A DNA stretch of 64,000 bases. It comes from a virus. This document shows, piece by piece, positions 17,716 through 26,100 of this stretch (its first letter is position 1; every line of letters starts with the position of its first letter). The stretch is taken from positions 1 to 64,000 of the IMG/VR virus record IMGVR_UViG_3300027896_001999. One strand, 5' to 3'. The notes under the pieces were generated by a model. That model saw only the letters and a list, made by a program, of their open reading frames with translations, was not told the origin of the DNA and did no database searches. Position numbers and translations under genes: made by a program.

Positions 17716-18138
17716 TTATACGGCATCAATCGGCGTTATTTCCCATGGCAGTATTGTAATGGCCATCTGGGCATAAGCCGGATTGGCTAAATCTGTGTCG
17801 GGCATCAATTGGATTTTCAGACCTTCACATTGAGATAAAAGAACTCTACCGAACTCCGCTCCATGGGCGTCTGTCCGAACTATAACAACATCTTTTATCT
17901 CATCATCTAAAAACCAGTTCGTAAGAAACTCTTTGGTGTTGGTTCCTCGATTGAGTTTGTATTTCAACTCGTATGGAGGATACTTGATAATACCATTTTG
18001 GATATTTCTTATCCTACGAAACTCGGGTATTTCAACTGAACCCTTTTCCAAAAGCATTTCCCCGGCAAATACAAGTCCTGCAAGCTCTACTCCATCTATT
18101 AGGACTTTTTTCTTTTCTACCATTTCATTTGGTTGCAT
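17716..18138 (-). CDS. Tail tube protein
   Basis: 140 residues, immediately after the sheath gene and before the chaperone. All-beta pattern with one helix (EFLTNWFLDDEIKDVVIVRTDAHGAEFGRVLLSQCEGLKIQLMPD), which suits the tube fold of contractile tails (gp19/FII type). It forms the inner tube through which DNA passes. Assignment is by order and pattern. Confidence 0.7.
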   Translation of the reverse strand: MQPNEMVEKKKVLIDGVELAGLVFAGEMLLEKGSVEIPEFRRIRNIQNGIIKYPPYELKYKLNRGTNTKEFLTNWFLDDEIKDVVIVRTDAHGAEFGRVLLSQCEGLKIQLMPDTDLANPAYAQMAITILPWEITPIDAV

Positions 18139-18149
18139 CTATTTTCTCC

Positions 18150-19970
18150 TTAACTTAAAAGTAATATACCAACACCAATCTTAATGCTTCCAGCCGGTGC
18201 AGGATAAGAAAACCAAACATCCAAGTTTCTTTCTCCTGCTTGAATGCTTGTCTGTGGATTATTTATGGCATCTGCCTGAACCTGGAGATGGTCTGACCAT
18301 TTCGTAGGCTTGCCATTCACATCTTCAGATTGGCCAAAGGTTTCCCCTTCTGTCACATATCCGGTTGATCCCTTTAACCATAAGCGTAATAGGAACTGCA
18401 ATATTGCATCCCTATCTGATAAGATTCTATTGAAGCTGTTTGGCGTGTTCTCGGAAGACTGAAGTGAATCTACCGCAGAAACTTTTATAAACTCTCTCAT
18501 AAGAATTCCATTGCCAAACTGAAACTCAACACTTGTTGAAGGTGTGAAGAAATTCCTTATTACAAATCCTGAACCGTTTATAAAATCGATTACGTTCACA
18601 CCATTCTTTGCCAAGTCTGTACGATCCGTATCACTCCACATGGTTGTCCTAACAATATTGTTGATACCATAAAGAGGGATTTCTTTTACTGCAGGAATAA
18701 CATGAATACCCAACTTAGATATCGTTCGTATCCATGCGCCCATCACATGACCAACACTGGGGATTTCTCTATCTGCGGCCAATGCAGAAGAAGCAAATGG
18801 GTCATTAACCTTCAGCCAATCACAAACAATAACTCCAAGAACATCGTCTGATCTCTGGTAACCATTTCCTATGGTTATGTATTGAGCCTTCGTTTGATTT
18901 TCGGCCACATTATAAATAACTTTTGGCAAGTCCCATCTTGTCCTGGAATATACTTCAATCGCCTTCTGAAGAGCGACATCAGTCGTTTCCGGATTGGCTA
19001 TGAATCTTATGGGCAACAAATTAAAGGCAAGCAAATCACTTGCCCAATGCGCCACAGTCGTAGGTGCCGTTCCGTTCGCTCCTGTTGTCAAATACGTAAC
19101 GGTAGCAACTGTAGCGGGAAGAGTAGTCCCAAGAGCTCCAATAGAATGTAGATCTGTCACTTTGACATATTTGCTACTTGCAAACACGTTTTCAACAAAG
19201 TAGTCAGATACAGCATCTTCCATCGTACAATAAATTTTGCCAAGTTCTTCTTCCACCTGAGTGATTATGCCAAGAGGAGACTTTCGCCATATCTTAAGTT
19301 GAAAACCTGGAACCGTGACTATGTCATTGTCTTTAAGATAAGCAGCTGCGTCGAATGCTGCAGCAAATGTTATTTTCCCCAAGGTTTCATCAACCGTTAA
19401 GACAATTTTATAGACGGTCACTACCGCATCTCCGGTCGCCATAAACTTTACGACATCCCCGACCTTGACATCAGAAACACTGTCAAGGATAGCCCAAGTG
19501 TTTGTCTTCACTCCAGACCCACTGGCGGCAGTAGTAAACCTTGAACCCTGTGTGATAGTGTACCCTGTTCTATTACCCCATGTGGAATAGTCAAGAGCAC
19601 CTTCGTAAGCTGAATCTAAACGAAACGAGGGCAATGCTGTGTCCAATATAGTATTGCCTGTGGTAGCAACCACTCCGTCTATTGCCGCAGCAAACCCTAC
19701 ATGGCTGCAAACATACAGTTTCGCATCTACACCAGCAACATTGTCAAAAAAACCTTTAACCGAGTCCCATCCGTAATATGTAGACGTTTCTTGATTGCCA
19801 AATATCTGAGCAAACTCTGTAATATTGTTGCAAAGTTTTGGCAGAACGTATTTCCGTTCAAACAGTCCAAGAATTCCCCCAATATTGAAATCAGAAGCAC
19901 GAACGGTCTTTGACTTCTTGGTAGGGAGAGAATCTCCATATACTCCGAGTCTTCTTAAATTTGTAGGCAT
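18150..19970 (-). CDS. Tail sheath protein
   Basis: 606 residues. The N-terminus (MPTNLRRLGVYGDSLPTKKSK, then ASDFNIGGILGLFERKYVLPKLCNNITEFAQIFG) is the typical sheath start with 'G-x-x-G-x-x-E' and 'E-F-x-x-x-F-G' elements. A beta-rich insertion with LDSVSDVKVGDVVKFMATGDAVVTVYKI follows. The C-terminus has the conserved 'W-S-D-T-D-R-T-D-L-A-K-N-G-V-N' segment, RILSDRDAILQFLLRLWLKGSTGYVTEGETF and a closing beta strand. This is the contractile protein around the tube; its presence makes the phage a myovirus. Confidence 0.92.
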   Translation of the reverse strand: MPTNLRRLGVYGDSLPTKKSKTVRASDFNIGGILGLFERKYVLPKLCNNITEFAQIFGNQETSTYYGWDSVKGFFDNVAGVDAKLYVCSHVGFAAAIDGVVATTGNTILDTALPSFRLDSAYEGALDYSTWGNRTGYTITQGSRFTTAASGSGVKTNTWAILDSVSDVKVGDVVKFMATGDAVVTVYKIVLTVDETLGKITFAAAFDAAAYLKDNDIVTVPGFQLKIWRKSPLGIITQVEEELGKIYCTMEDAVSDYFVENVFASSKYVKVTDLHSIGALGTTLPATVATVTYLTTGANGTAPTTVAHWASDLLAFNLLPIRFIANPETTDVALQKAIEVYSRTRWDLPKVIYNVAENQTKAQYITIGNGYQRSDDVLGVIVCDWLKVNDPFASSALAADREIPSVGHVMGAWIRTISKLGIHVIPAVKEIPLYGINNIVRTTMWSDTDRTDLAKNGVNVIDFINGSGFVIRNFFTPSTSVEFQFGNGILMREFIKVSAVDSLQSSENTPNSFNRILSDRDAILQFLLRLWLKGSTGYVTEGETFGQSEDVNGKPTKWSDHLQVQADAINNPQTSIQAGERNLDVWFSYPAPAGSIKIGVGILLLS

Positions 19971-19971
19971 T

Positions 19972-20271
19972 TCAATTCTCCTTTACTATAAAATATTTTG
20001 CTTGACTTTGAAAATCTGGATGGGTCAATACACTACGAGGAACAGACACACTGCTTCCTCTTCCGTAAAAAATATAGATCACCCCATCAATGTGCAATTC
20101 TTTTTTACGATCTTGATTAAAGTACAGAATGACTCTTCTTAAAATCGGAGTAATCTGCCCTTCCTGAGTTGCTTCATATCTATCCTCCTTGGTATTTTCA
20201 TATACATCTTCTAAACCGGTTCCACTTGGAAATTCGTTGTCGTCACCAGAGGTAAACTTGCCCTTTCCCAT
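19972..20271 (-). CDS. Small neck/tail protein
   Basis: 99 residues: acidic N-terminus (GDDNEFPSGTGLEDVYENTKEDRYEATQEG), then beta strands (IYFLGRGS-like segment IYIFYGRGSSVSVPRSVLTHPDF). RBS AAGGAGG precedes ATG 20271; the start overlaps the previous gene by 61 bases. Located directly before the sheath, so probably a tail-terminator or completion component. No family identified. Confidence 0.5.
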   Translation of the reverse strand: MGKGKFTSGDDNEFPSGTGLEDVYENTKEDRYEATQEGQITPILRRVILYFNQDRKKELHIDGVIYIFYGRGSSVSVPRSVLTHPDFQSQAKYFIVKEN

Positions 20272-21398
20272 AATTCCTCCTTCAATTCTAAACTACATTC
20301 ATACTGAATCTTTGGTATAATGTCGTAAGCCTCAGTTGGTTCTACGTTTGAGGGAACTCCCTCAAATTTCACTGTCATCTTTCTATTGTTCAACCATAAT
20401 TCTTCTCTTCCTATAAACTTTCTAACTATTTCTGAACAAAGAGCAACGAGTTCACTTTCCCTTGCTTCACAGTCTATAAGAACATTGAACTTCAGTATCT
20501 GACCTTCTTGTCGTTCCGATACCCCGGAAGCAAGATTCCAACTGTCGTATATCTTTTCCAACTTACTACCCCTCAATATAAATTGAGGACTCATTCCCCA
20601 TATAGATATAGAAGGGAGCATTATTTCTCTTTCATAGTTTCCGAAACTCACAGGAATCTGAAGATAAGTATTCGCGGCAGTGTATTTATGGAGTGTCTCT
20701 TTTCCATCAAACAGAGTTCCAAATATACAAGCACCGTCAGAGATTTCTTGAACCTGATGAATCTCTGAGTTGGTTATATCCTTTATTTTCAATACAGAAT
20801 ATCTTTCTAAGAATCCCACGTAATTGTCTATAGATACATTCTTTTCCCCCAATAGAGTAGTGATGGTCCCAATAAGAATTCCATCACCTACGACTGCCGT
20901 AATGTCTAATTCTAATTGATCTTTGATTGCAACAAATATATCGTAAGGGAATTCATCTTTAACTGCCATCACTTGAGACACAATTATATAATCTTCATCG
21001 TTGTGAAGGGCAGTTATGGTTATTTCAGTTAGAGTAGCCAATGAAGATATATCAAGAACTACGTAATTCAATTGGCTCTTGGTTTCTATATAATATTCTA
21101 CTCCTACCGCAAGTTTTATTTTATAGTAGTAGTCTGACACCTTTGTGAAGGTTTCGCTCTTCTTGTTTCTACTCCATATATGCAACACCAATTCATCGTA
21201 TGCGGAAACATTCACATTAAAGGTCTTAGTGACATACCCATTAAGACAACCATCAGGGAACTCAAATATAACAGAATTGGCATTCCCACCTGCAATAAAT
21301 TCTTTATGTTGATTAAGACCATAAATGATTGGAATTGGTAATGCTACAGAAGCACTCCATCCCGCTGACGCATTCATATTGTCTATAAGTAGTTTCAT
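20211..21398 (-). CDS. Tail-associated structural protein
   Basis: 395 residues. The first ~150 residues look like a carbohydrate-binding or jelly-roll domain (NSVIFEFPDGCLNGYVTKTFNVNVSAYDELVLHIWS). The remainder is alpha/beta, and ends with a segment NRKMTVKFEGVPSNVEPTEAYDIIPKIQYECSLELKEELW that could be a tail-terminator-like domain. It stands between the gp10-like protein and sheath. Probably a neck or tail-completion protein with an extra binding domain. Not recognised as a family. Confidence 0.5.
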   Translation of the reverse strand: MKLLIDNMNASAGWSASVALPIPIIYGLNQHKEFIAGGNANSVIFEFPDGCLNGYVTKTFNVNVSAYDELVLHIWSRNKKSETFTKVSDYYYKIKLAVGVEYYIETKSQLNYVVLDISSLATLTEITITALHNDEDYIIVSQVMAVKDEFPYDIFVAIKDQLELDITAVVGDGILIGTITTLLGEKNVSIDNYVGFLERYSVLKIKDITNSEIHQVQEISDGACIFGTLFDGKETLHKYTAANTYLQIPVSFGNYEREIMLPSISIWGMSPQFILRGSKLEKIYDSWNLASGVSERQEGQILKFNVLIDCEARESELVALCSEIVRKFIGREELWLNNRKMTVKFEGVPSNVEPTEAYDIIPKIQYECSLELKEELWERASLPLVTTTNFQVEPV

Positions 21399-22042
21399 AC
21401 TTGCTCAAATTTCTTTCCCAGTTTTCTGAACCCTGTTATGACCTTAATCAAGTTCGTATCCCCGGTTTCTGCATATATCTGAATTGCTTTTCTCATTTCC
21501 TTAATTCTGGTCTTATGAAGACTCTTGGCCTCTTTTCTACCCTTCTTTACAGAACAACTAAAAGCAGGACGAGCCGGAATTCTTATTACCATTGTAGTTG
21601 GCTTCAGGTGCAACCCAATATAATGTAAGAATCCCCTCATTTTTTCCGTGACTTTTATAATGGCTCCATGTTCATGGATAGCAAACAAATCACTCATCTT
21701 CATATTCGCTGTATGATGCTTTTCTTCTGAAACAAAGACCCGAGATCCATTGGGCAACTTTTCTAATCTTAGACTATTATATATAGACTTCTTATCGGAT
21801 GGACCTTTTCCCATCAAAGGAATTCTGGGGAACTTGTAACCCATTTCTTTTTTTCTCTGAATAGTCAAAGGATGAAGCTCTTTAAGGTTATACATATTCT
21901 TTTTCAGACTGCTCTGAAAATCTACAATCGTACTGAACGCATCCATGTGAGCATAACCAAGTACCATTCCTTCCATAAACTCGGAAGCCTTCTTATATCG
22001 TTCTACTTTTTTCTTAAGCCCTTTCAATTCTACATTGATCAT
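21395..22042 (-). CDS. HK97 gp10-like / virion morphogenesis protein
   Basis: 215 residues. The central segment KMSDLFAIHEHGAIIKVTEKM followed by MVIRIPARPAFSCSV matches the 'H-E-x-G ... I-P-A-R-P-F' signature of the gp10/virion-morphogenesis (tail-completion) family. N- and C-termini are basic helices. ATGA-coupled to both neighbours in the connector-to-sheath section. Acts in head-tail joining. Confidence 0.75.
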   Translation of the reverse strand: MINVELKGLKKKVERYKKASEFMEGMVLGYAHMDAFSTIVDFQSSLKKNMYNLKELHPLTIQRKKEMGYKFPRIPLMGKGPSDKKSIYNSLRLEKLPNGSRVFVSEEKHHTANMKMSDLFAIHEHGAIIKVTEKMRGFLHYIGLHLKPTTMVIRIPARPAFSCSVKKGRKEAKSLHKTRIKEMRKAIQIYAETGDTNLIKVITGFRKLGKKFEQV

Positions 22043-22467
22043 ATCTTAGTAAGTCCAAAAGTGACGTAAAGAAAAGATGTAGTAAATCTGTCACTGTATC
22101 CTTTCTCTTTCATTCGAAAACTGCACCCATCCATCAATATGGTCATTCGGGTCAAGTCTAAGGCATCTACATCATAACCAAAATCTGACCAGTCCTTATA
22201 AGCGGTATGAATCATACACTCACAAACTTCTTTCAACCCTGCCTTTTCAATTTGCTTTCTGCTTGGAGAATATTCTACAGGGAATGCCTTGAACTGCAAT
22301 GTTACGCTGTCCGCTCCAATTCTTCTCTTAATAGAATTATACTTATCTCTTGTTATATCTGGCTCTCCAGAAATAACTATTTCAATCTCCGTTCCATACT
22401 CATTCACTACACTTTGAGTATCTATTAAAGCATTTTCTACTTCTAATTCAACACCAACTGGAATCAT
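22039..22467 (-). CDS. Head-tail joining protein
   Basis: 142 residues, beta-rich N-terminus (ALIDTQSVVNEYGTEIEIVISGEP) and a helical C-terminus. It lies between the gp6-like connector and the gp10-like protein, the usual site of the stopper or adaptor. The sequence itself shows no recognisable motif, so the call is positional. Confidence 0.5.
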   Translation of the reverse strand: MIPVGVELEVENALIDTQSVVNEYGTEIEIVISGEPDITRDKYNSIKRRIGADSVTLQFKAFPVEYSPSRKQIEKAGLKEVCECMIHTAYKDWSDFGYDVDALDLTRMTILMDGCSFRMKEKGYSDRFTTSFLYVTFGLTKI

Positions 22468-23084
22468 CCAACAATCCTTGTAATATATTTACTAAGAATA
22501 GAATGTGCTTGCCTGGCCAAGTCATTTCTAATGTCTTGATATTTTCCACGATTACCAAAATTCCTATTGTACGCATGAACACCAAGAGAACCGCCACCGG
22601 TCCTTGCTCCAACGAATCCGAGTATCTGTTCGCAAGCCAAATATATCATAGCCTCTTTGACATCAGCCGGAGGGGATGCATAACCATATGTATAGGTTAT
22701 TTTCAGATTTCGTTTTCCTTTTGCAAAGACGGGCAACATATATGTTTCATCATAATTAGCTTTTGATTTAATGACTCCCTCAGAGTTGATCTGTTCTACT
22801 CTGGTCAAGTCTATAAATCCCTGAACATTGCTCCCAAGAACATAGCTTATCGCAGTTATAGCAACTATCGGTCTGCGATTCAGTATCAATATGTTTGATC
22901 CATTCCCACTATAATATTCAGTGACAGAAGCAACTGCATTGAAACTCTGACGAGTGACTCTTTCTACATAAGGAACAATGAACCCAGTTATCCGGTCTTC
23001 TATCCACTTATCGGAAAGTTTCGCAGAGTCTATTCCATAGCCTTCAAGGAAAGCTCTCACCTCTGTTGGTGTTGGTAAAGGCAT
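22464..23084 (-). CDS. Head-tail connector (gp6/YqbG-like) protein
   Basis: 206 residues. Helical N-terminus (TPTEVRAFLEGYGIDSAKLSDKWIEDRITGFIVPYVERVTRQSF), beta hairpins SGNGSNILILNRRPIVAITAI, then LKITYTYGYASPPADVKEAMIYLACEQILG. The order 'ILNRRPI-I-x-I ... Y-x-Y-G-x-x-x-P-x-D-V-K-E-A' is characteristic of gp6-like DNA-packaging connectors that bind below the portal. Confidence 0.75.
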   Translation of the reverse strand: MPLPTPTEVRAFLEGYGIDSAKLSDKWIEDRITGFIVPYVERVTRQSFNAVASVTEYYSGNGSNILILNRRPIVAITAISYVLGSNVQGFIDLTRVEQINSEGVIKSKANYDETYMLPVFAKGKRNLKITYTYGYASPPADVKEAMIYLACEQILGFVGARTGGGSLGVHAYNRNFGNRGKYQDIRNDLARQAHSILSKYITRIVG

Positions 23085-23087
23085 CAG

Positions 23088-23453
23088 TTACTCCTTCATA
23101 TCATAAACTATAGAATAAGGCACATCTCTCACCGCCGTTTCGTCTACCCCTTCTATATAACGAACCTCAAGATCATTCGTTATTCCCATGTTCAGATCAA
23201 TATACAATCCATCAGGGTCTGTCAAAACAACGAATGCATATGATCTAAAAAGTCTATAGTTCGTTCCATCAATCTTGTAATACAATCTTACCGTTCCGTT
23301 CTGTGTCATGTTCACAAGATCAAGCCAAATACCTGAAATCAGTTTCCGAGTCGTTGTGGCTATTTTGATTACAACTTGTTCTCCCCCAGCATCCGTATAA
23401 GAATAGATACCGGAAGAATCATTGGAACCGTTTATCTTTTCATGACCACCCAT
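23088..23453 (-). CDS. Tandem paralog of the 132-aa protein, virion surface candidate
   Basis: 121 residues sharing the core of its upstream neighbour: SYTDAGGEQ, then a short variable stretch, MTQNGTVRLYYKIDGTNYR, DGLYIDL and AVRDVPY. All-beta. Two adjacent paralogs after small decoration-type proteins point to a gene duplication and to capsid or neck surface subunits. No known family seen. Confidence 0.55.
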   Translation of the reverse strand: MGGHEKINGSNDSSGIYSYTDAGGEQVVIKIATTTRKLISGIWLDLVNMTQNGTVRLYYKIDGTNYRLFRSYAFVVLTDPDGLYIDLNMGITNDLEVRYIEGVDETAVRDVPYSIVYDMKE

Positions 23454-23851
23454 TACTTAGACTCCTGAAATTTATTTTCATATCCAAAATTATAAGGAAT
23501 AGCACGGACAGCACCTTCATTGCTCTCTTCAGTATACGTCACTTTTAAAGAATGATTAAAAGCAAAGTAAAGGTCTATATGAACTCCGTCTAAACTCACT
23601 CCCTTTGTAAAAGAAATAGATTTAATTTCCCTGTAATTGGTTCCGTCTATCTTATAATAGACCTTTACAGTTCCATTCTGAGTCATAGTTGTTAAGTCTA
23701 TGAATATTCCACGTAATATCTTTCCTCTACTCTTAGTACTGACCAACTCGTATACTGTCTGTTCCCCACCTGCGTCAGTGTAGGAATAAGAACCTTCTTT
23801 AAAAGGAAAACCAACCCATATGAAAGCACCCATTACATTATCTCCTTCCAA
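23453..23851 (-). CDS. Tandem paralog, virion surface candidate
   Basis: 132 residues. Starts upstream of the obvious homology with MEGDNVMGAFIWVGFPFKEG; MGAFIW (ATG 23833, with GGAGATAAT upstream) is an alternative start that overlaps less. The core SYTDAGGEQ / MTQNGTVKVYYKIDGTNYR / DGVHIDL / AVRAIPY matches the 121-aa neighbour. All-beta; likely a multimeric surface or neck subunit. Confidence 0.55.
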   Translation of the reverse strand: MEGDNVMGAFIWVGFPFKEGSYSYTDAGGEQTVYELVSTKSRGKILRGIFIDLTTMTQNGTVKVYYKIDGTNYREIKSISFTKGVSLDGVHIDLYFAFNHSLKVTYTEESNEGAVRAIPYNFGYENKFQESK

Positions 23852-24078
23852 AGAATTGATATATCAAGACCTTCTCCACCGTAATTGCAAGCACATTTTG
23901 CATACACTGGATATCCTCTTTGTATGATCCCAGTATGAATCGGAACAGAACGACCGCCTACGACTGGACCATTAAACCAAGACAATGGAATCGCTGTTCT
24001 TGTTCTCCCAAGTTCTATTGTGCATAAGGCATCTCCGTATAGCACTATTTCAAATACCAGTCCTTCCCAAGTTGCCAT
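23833..24078 (-). CDS. Small head-region protein
   Basis: 81 residues: MATWEGLVFEIVLYGDALCTIELGRTRTAIPLSWFNGP, beta-rich, ending in a short helix. Its ATG shares a base with the previous stop (24078). Part of a run of three short proteins between the decoration-like protein and the tandem paralogs. Function unknown. Confidence 0.5.
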   Translation of the reverse strand: MATWEGLVFEIVLYGDALCTIELGRTRTAIPLSWFNGPVVGGRSVPIHTGIIQRGYPVYAKCACNYGGEGLDISILWKEIM

Positions 24079-24302
24079 TACAGTTCTCCTTCGTCAATCC
24101 AGGCGGACAGATCACATTCAATAATGACATCCGTCACAATGAAGTTCCTGGAAGCAGTATTTGCATCCATAATCTTTACTGCCGATCCAAGAACCCAATC
24201 AACTGGATCAGACACCAGTGTCTTGCCATATTCGAGAGAAGGGGCACATTTCCCCGCAGTCAAGTCTGATCTTTGATGAACTATCTTTTCGTGTATTCCC
24301 AT
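24078..24302 (-). CDS. Small head-region protein
   Basis: 74 residues, MGIHEKIVHQRSDLTAGKCAPSLEYGKTLVSDPVDWVLGS, then beta strands ending in DLSAWIDEGEL. End-to-end overlap with the genes on each side (single-base stop-start sharing at 24302 and 24078). Unknown function; context suggests a capsid or neck accessory. Confidence 0.5.
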   Translation of the reverse strand: MGIHEKIVHQRSDLTAGKCAPSLEYGKTLVSDPVDWVLGSAVKIMDANTASRNFIVTDVIIECDLSAWIDEGEL

Positions 24303-24658
24303 TACTGCGCCCTCACTGTCAACTTAGAAGCACCCGCCCCGACCTGGGTCATTTTCAAAGCAGTTACAGGATAGAACACTCCCCCAGTTGCTACAATTAC
24401 AGCCCCAGCAGCCCACGGAACCCAGGTCACGGTTCCTGCCACAATTGCCTTAACTACAGAAACAGGGTCTGTCGTAGAATAGATAGTTGCTGTTGCTCCA
24501 CCTGAAGCTTCCGCTGTGACAGAAATACCTTGAACATCGTCAGGCATAATTATATCTTTTGTAGAACCCGCAGCAGCCAGTGATCTTGAGATCTCGAATG
24601 CGAAACCTTTCTCCCCTCCATCACCAGTTGGGGCAACTTGTAATTCTTCCCAAGCCAT
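24302..24658 (-). CDS. Putative capsid decoration protein
   Basis: 118 residues rich in Ala, Gly, Thr and Val with strand-turn repeats (ISRSLAAAGSTKDIIMPDD, VTAEASGGATATIYSTTDP, GTVTWVPWAAGAVIVATGG). This composition and size are common for trimeric head-decoration proteins. First gene after a probable terminator hairpin. Assignment is by composition and context. Confidence 0.5.
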   Translation of the reverse strand: MAWEELQVAPTGDGGEKGFAFEISRSLAAAGSTKDIIMPDDVQGISVTAEASGGATATIYSTTDPVSVVKAIVAGTVTWVPWAAGAVIVATGGVFYPVTALKMTQVGAGASKLTVRAQ

Positions 24659-24690
24659 TTTATTTCTCCTTTAATTTATTTTAGAAAGAA

Positions 24691-24715
24691 GAAGAACCGC
24701 GTGAGCCGGCTCTTC
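24691..24715 (-). terminator. Probable transcription terminator after the capsid genes
   Basis: On the leftward transcript a 9-bp stem (GAAGAGCCG with CGGTTCTTC, one G-U pair) closes a 7-nt loop and is followed by the pyrimidine-rich TTCTTTCT. It lies between the stop of the beta-helix gene at 24752 and the next RBS. The tail is not a pure U-run, so termination is probably partial and would lower expression of the downstream genes relative to capsid. Confidence 0.45.
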
Positions 24716-24751
24716 CTCAAACTGAATTAAATTAGTGTTTACAATTTACAA

Positions 24752-25759
24752 TTATCCCTGAACCACCCCAAGACCAGCGGAATCATCACCAAGATAGCTA
24801 TTGGTGATAAGAACATTGTTGGAGGATCCAGACCATGCACTTACTCCCGCAGCTCTACATTGATCAAGAATAATTTTCCCCACTGTGGGTGCTGTCAGTA
24901 GCACAGACACTCCTGTAGACAATGCCAAAAAAGAGCATTCTTTGAAATGAACATAACCAGGAGGATTGCCACCACCTATGTCTACCGCTGCCTTTATTGC
25001 AACAAGTCCAGCTTTATCGGTATTGACTATAAGAGTACATCTGTCAAACAAGGTTCCTGCATTGACTCCCTTAAAATCGATTAATGCCCCAGTTGATGCT
25101 GAAGGAGCAGCTGTCCAGTCTCCAAACGTACATTCAATGAATTTATTTGATCTTGCTCCGATAGGAGTTGATGCTGTGCCTCCTAAGACAAGAACTCTGT
25201 ATGCTTGAGCTCCTTCTGTAGCATTAAGAGGAGAATCAAAATGGCAATTTATGAACGTATTGTAATTTGCCGTTTCATCAACCCATAAACAATTGATGTT
25301 CGTTGAACTGCCTCTTCCTTGCTGCCAATGAATATTTTTAAAGAGGCAACCATTTGCCTTGACGGTGAATAAAGTAGTGAAATTGGCGTTATGACCAATT
25401 CTTGCACGACCATAAGCACCCCCCGCACAGAGACCAACAAGGTGAGTATAAGACTTCTCCCATGAAAATGTCACTGCCAGATTTAATGCTGATGCTCCCC
25501 CCACTATATAAAGAGTTTCGTTCTTATTTGCTGTAAGAAGAGCATAACCCACTGGAAAAGATTTAACTGCTGTGGCATAACTGAGCCCATCATTGGAATC
25601 ATTTCCGTTGACAGGATCTATATAAAACTTTTTTCCGATTGGCGTAAGACCAAAAAGAGCCTGTTGCAATTTGCTGCCCACTCTTATGTTTTGATTTCCA
25701 GGCATCAAATTATTAAAGACATCAGCCTCCGCATCGGATAAGAACATATTATTATCCAT
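24752..25759 (-). CDS. Beta-helix virion protein in the capsid cluster
   Basis: 335 residues. A short head domain (LSDAEADVFNNLMPGNQNIRVGSKLQQALFG), then FYIDPVNGNDSNDGLSYATAVKSFPVGYAL, the start typical of pectate-lyase-like right-handed beta-helices. Coils with N-x-F-I-N-C/F-I-E-C turns follow (NTFINCHFDS, NKFIECTFGD, VHFKECSFLA). No catalytic residues are obvious. Its position between capsid protein and decoration-like genes suggests a head fibre or capsid-surface adhesin instead of a tail spike. Confidence 0.6.
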   Translation of the reverse strand: MDNNMFLSDAEADVFNNLMPGNQNIRVGSKLQQALFGLTPIGKKFYIDPVNGNDSNDGLSYATAVKSFPVGYALLTANKNETLYIVGGASALNLAVTFSWEKSYTHLVGLCAGGAYGRARIGHNANFTTLFTVKANGCLFKNIHWQQGRGSSTNINCLWVDETANYNTFINCHFDSPLNATEGAQAYRVLVLGGTASTPIGARSNKFIECTFGDWTAAPSASTGALIDFKGVNAGTLFDRCTLIVNTDKAGLVAIKAAVDIGGGNPPGYVHFKECSFLALSTGVSVLLTAPTVGKIILDQCRAAGVSAWSGSSNNVLITNSYLGDDSAGLGVVQG

Positions 25760-25773
25760 GTGTCTTCTCCCTA

Positions 25774-26100
25774 TTATAAGTCTTTGCGAAGCATGAGAAG
25801 GAACCCTTGTGCTACAAGTTTATCCTTCACTTCATCGCTGTCTGTTATTACTCTTCCCCCGACAATCGGAAGTTCTACTTTCTTCTTACCAAGTTCTACA
25901 ATAAACATTCCCTTGTTACTGAAGCATCTATCCGTGTCGGGATGGAGCAATCTATATTCAAACCTCGGAACAGCAACCTTTTCCATTGGTTTAATAATGA
26001 TTTCCGGTTCGCTGTTCTTCGGTTTGACGGTCTCAAGTTTATTTTTCTTCTTAGAGACCTTGGAGTCTTGCGACTCCTTGTACGTCATTACTTTACGCAT
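25774..26100 (-). CDS. Small head protein after the capsid gene
   Basis: 108 residues. Lys/Glu-rich N-terminal 45 residues (SKVSKKKNKLETVKPKNSEPE), then a compact beta domain (RFEYRLLHPDTDRCFSNKGMFIVELGKKKVELPIVGGRVITDSDEV). The start abuts the capsid stop. Possibly a capsid-vertex or head-completion protein. No family recognised. Confidence 0.5.
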   Translation of the reverse strand: MRKVMTYKESQDSKVSKKKNKLETVKPKNSEPEIIIKPMEKVAVPRFEYRLLHPDTDRCFSNKGMFIVELGKKKVELPIVGGRVITDSDEVKDKLVAQGFLLMLRKDL

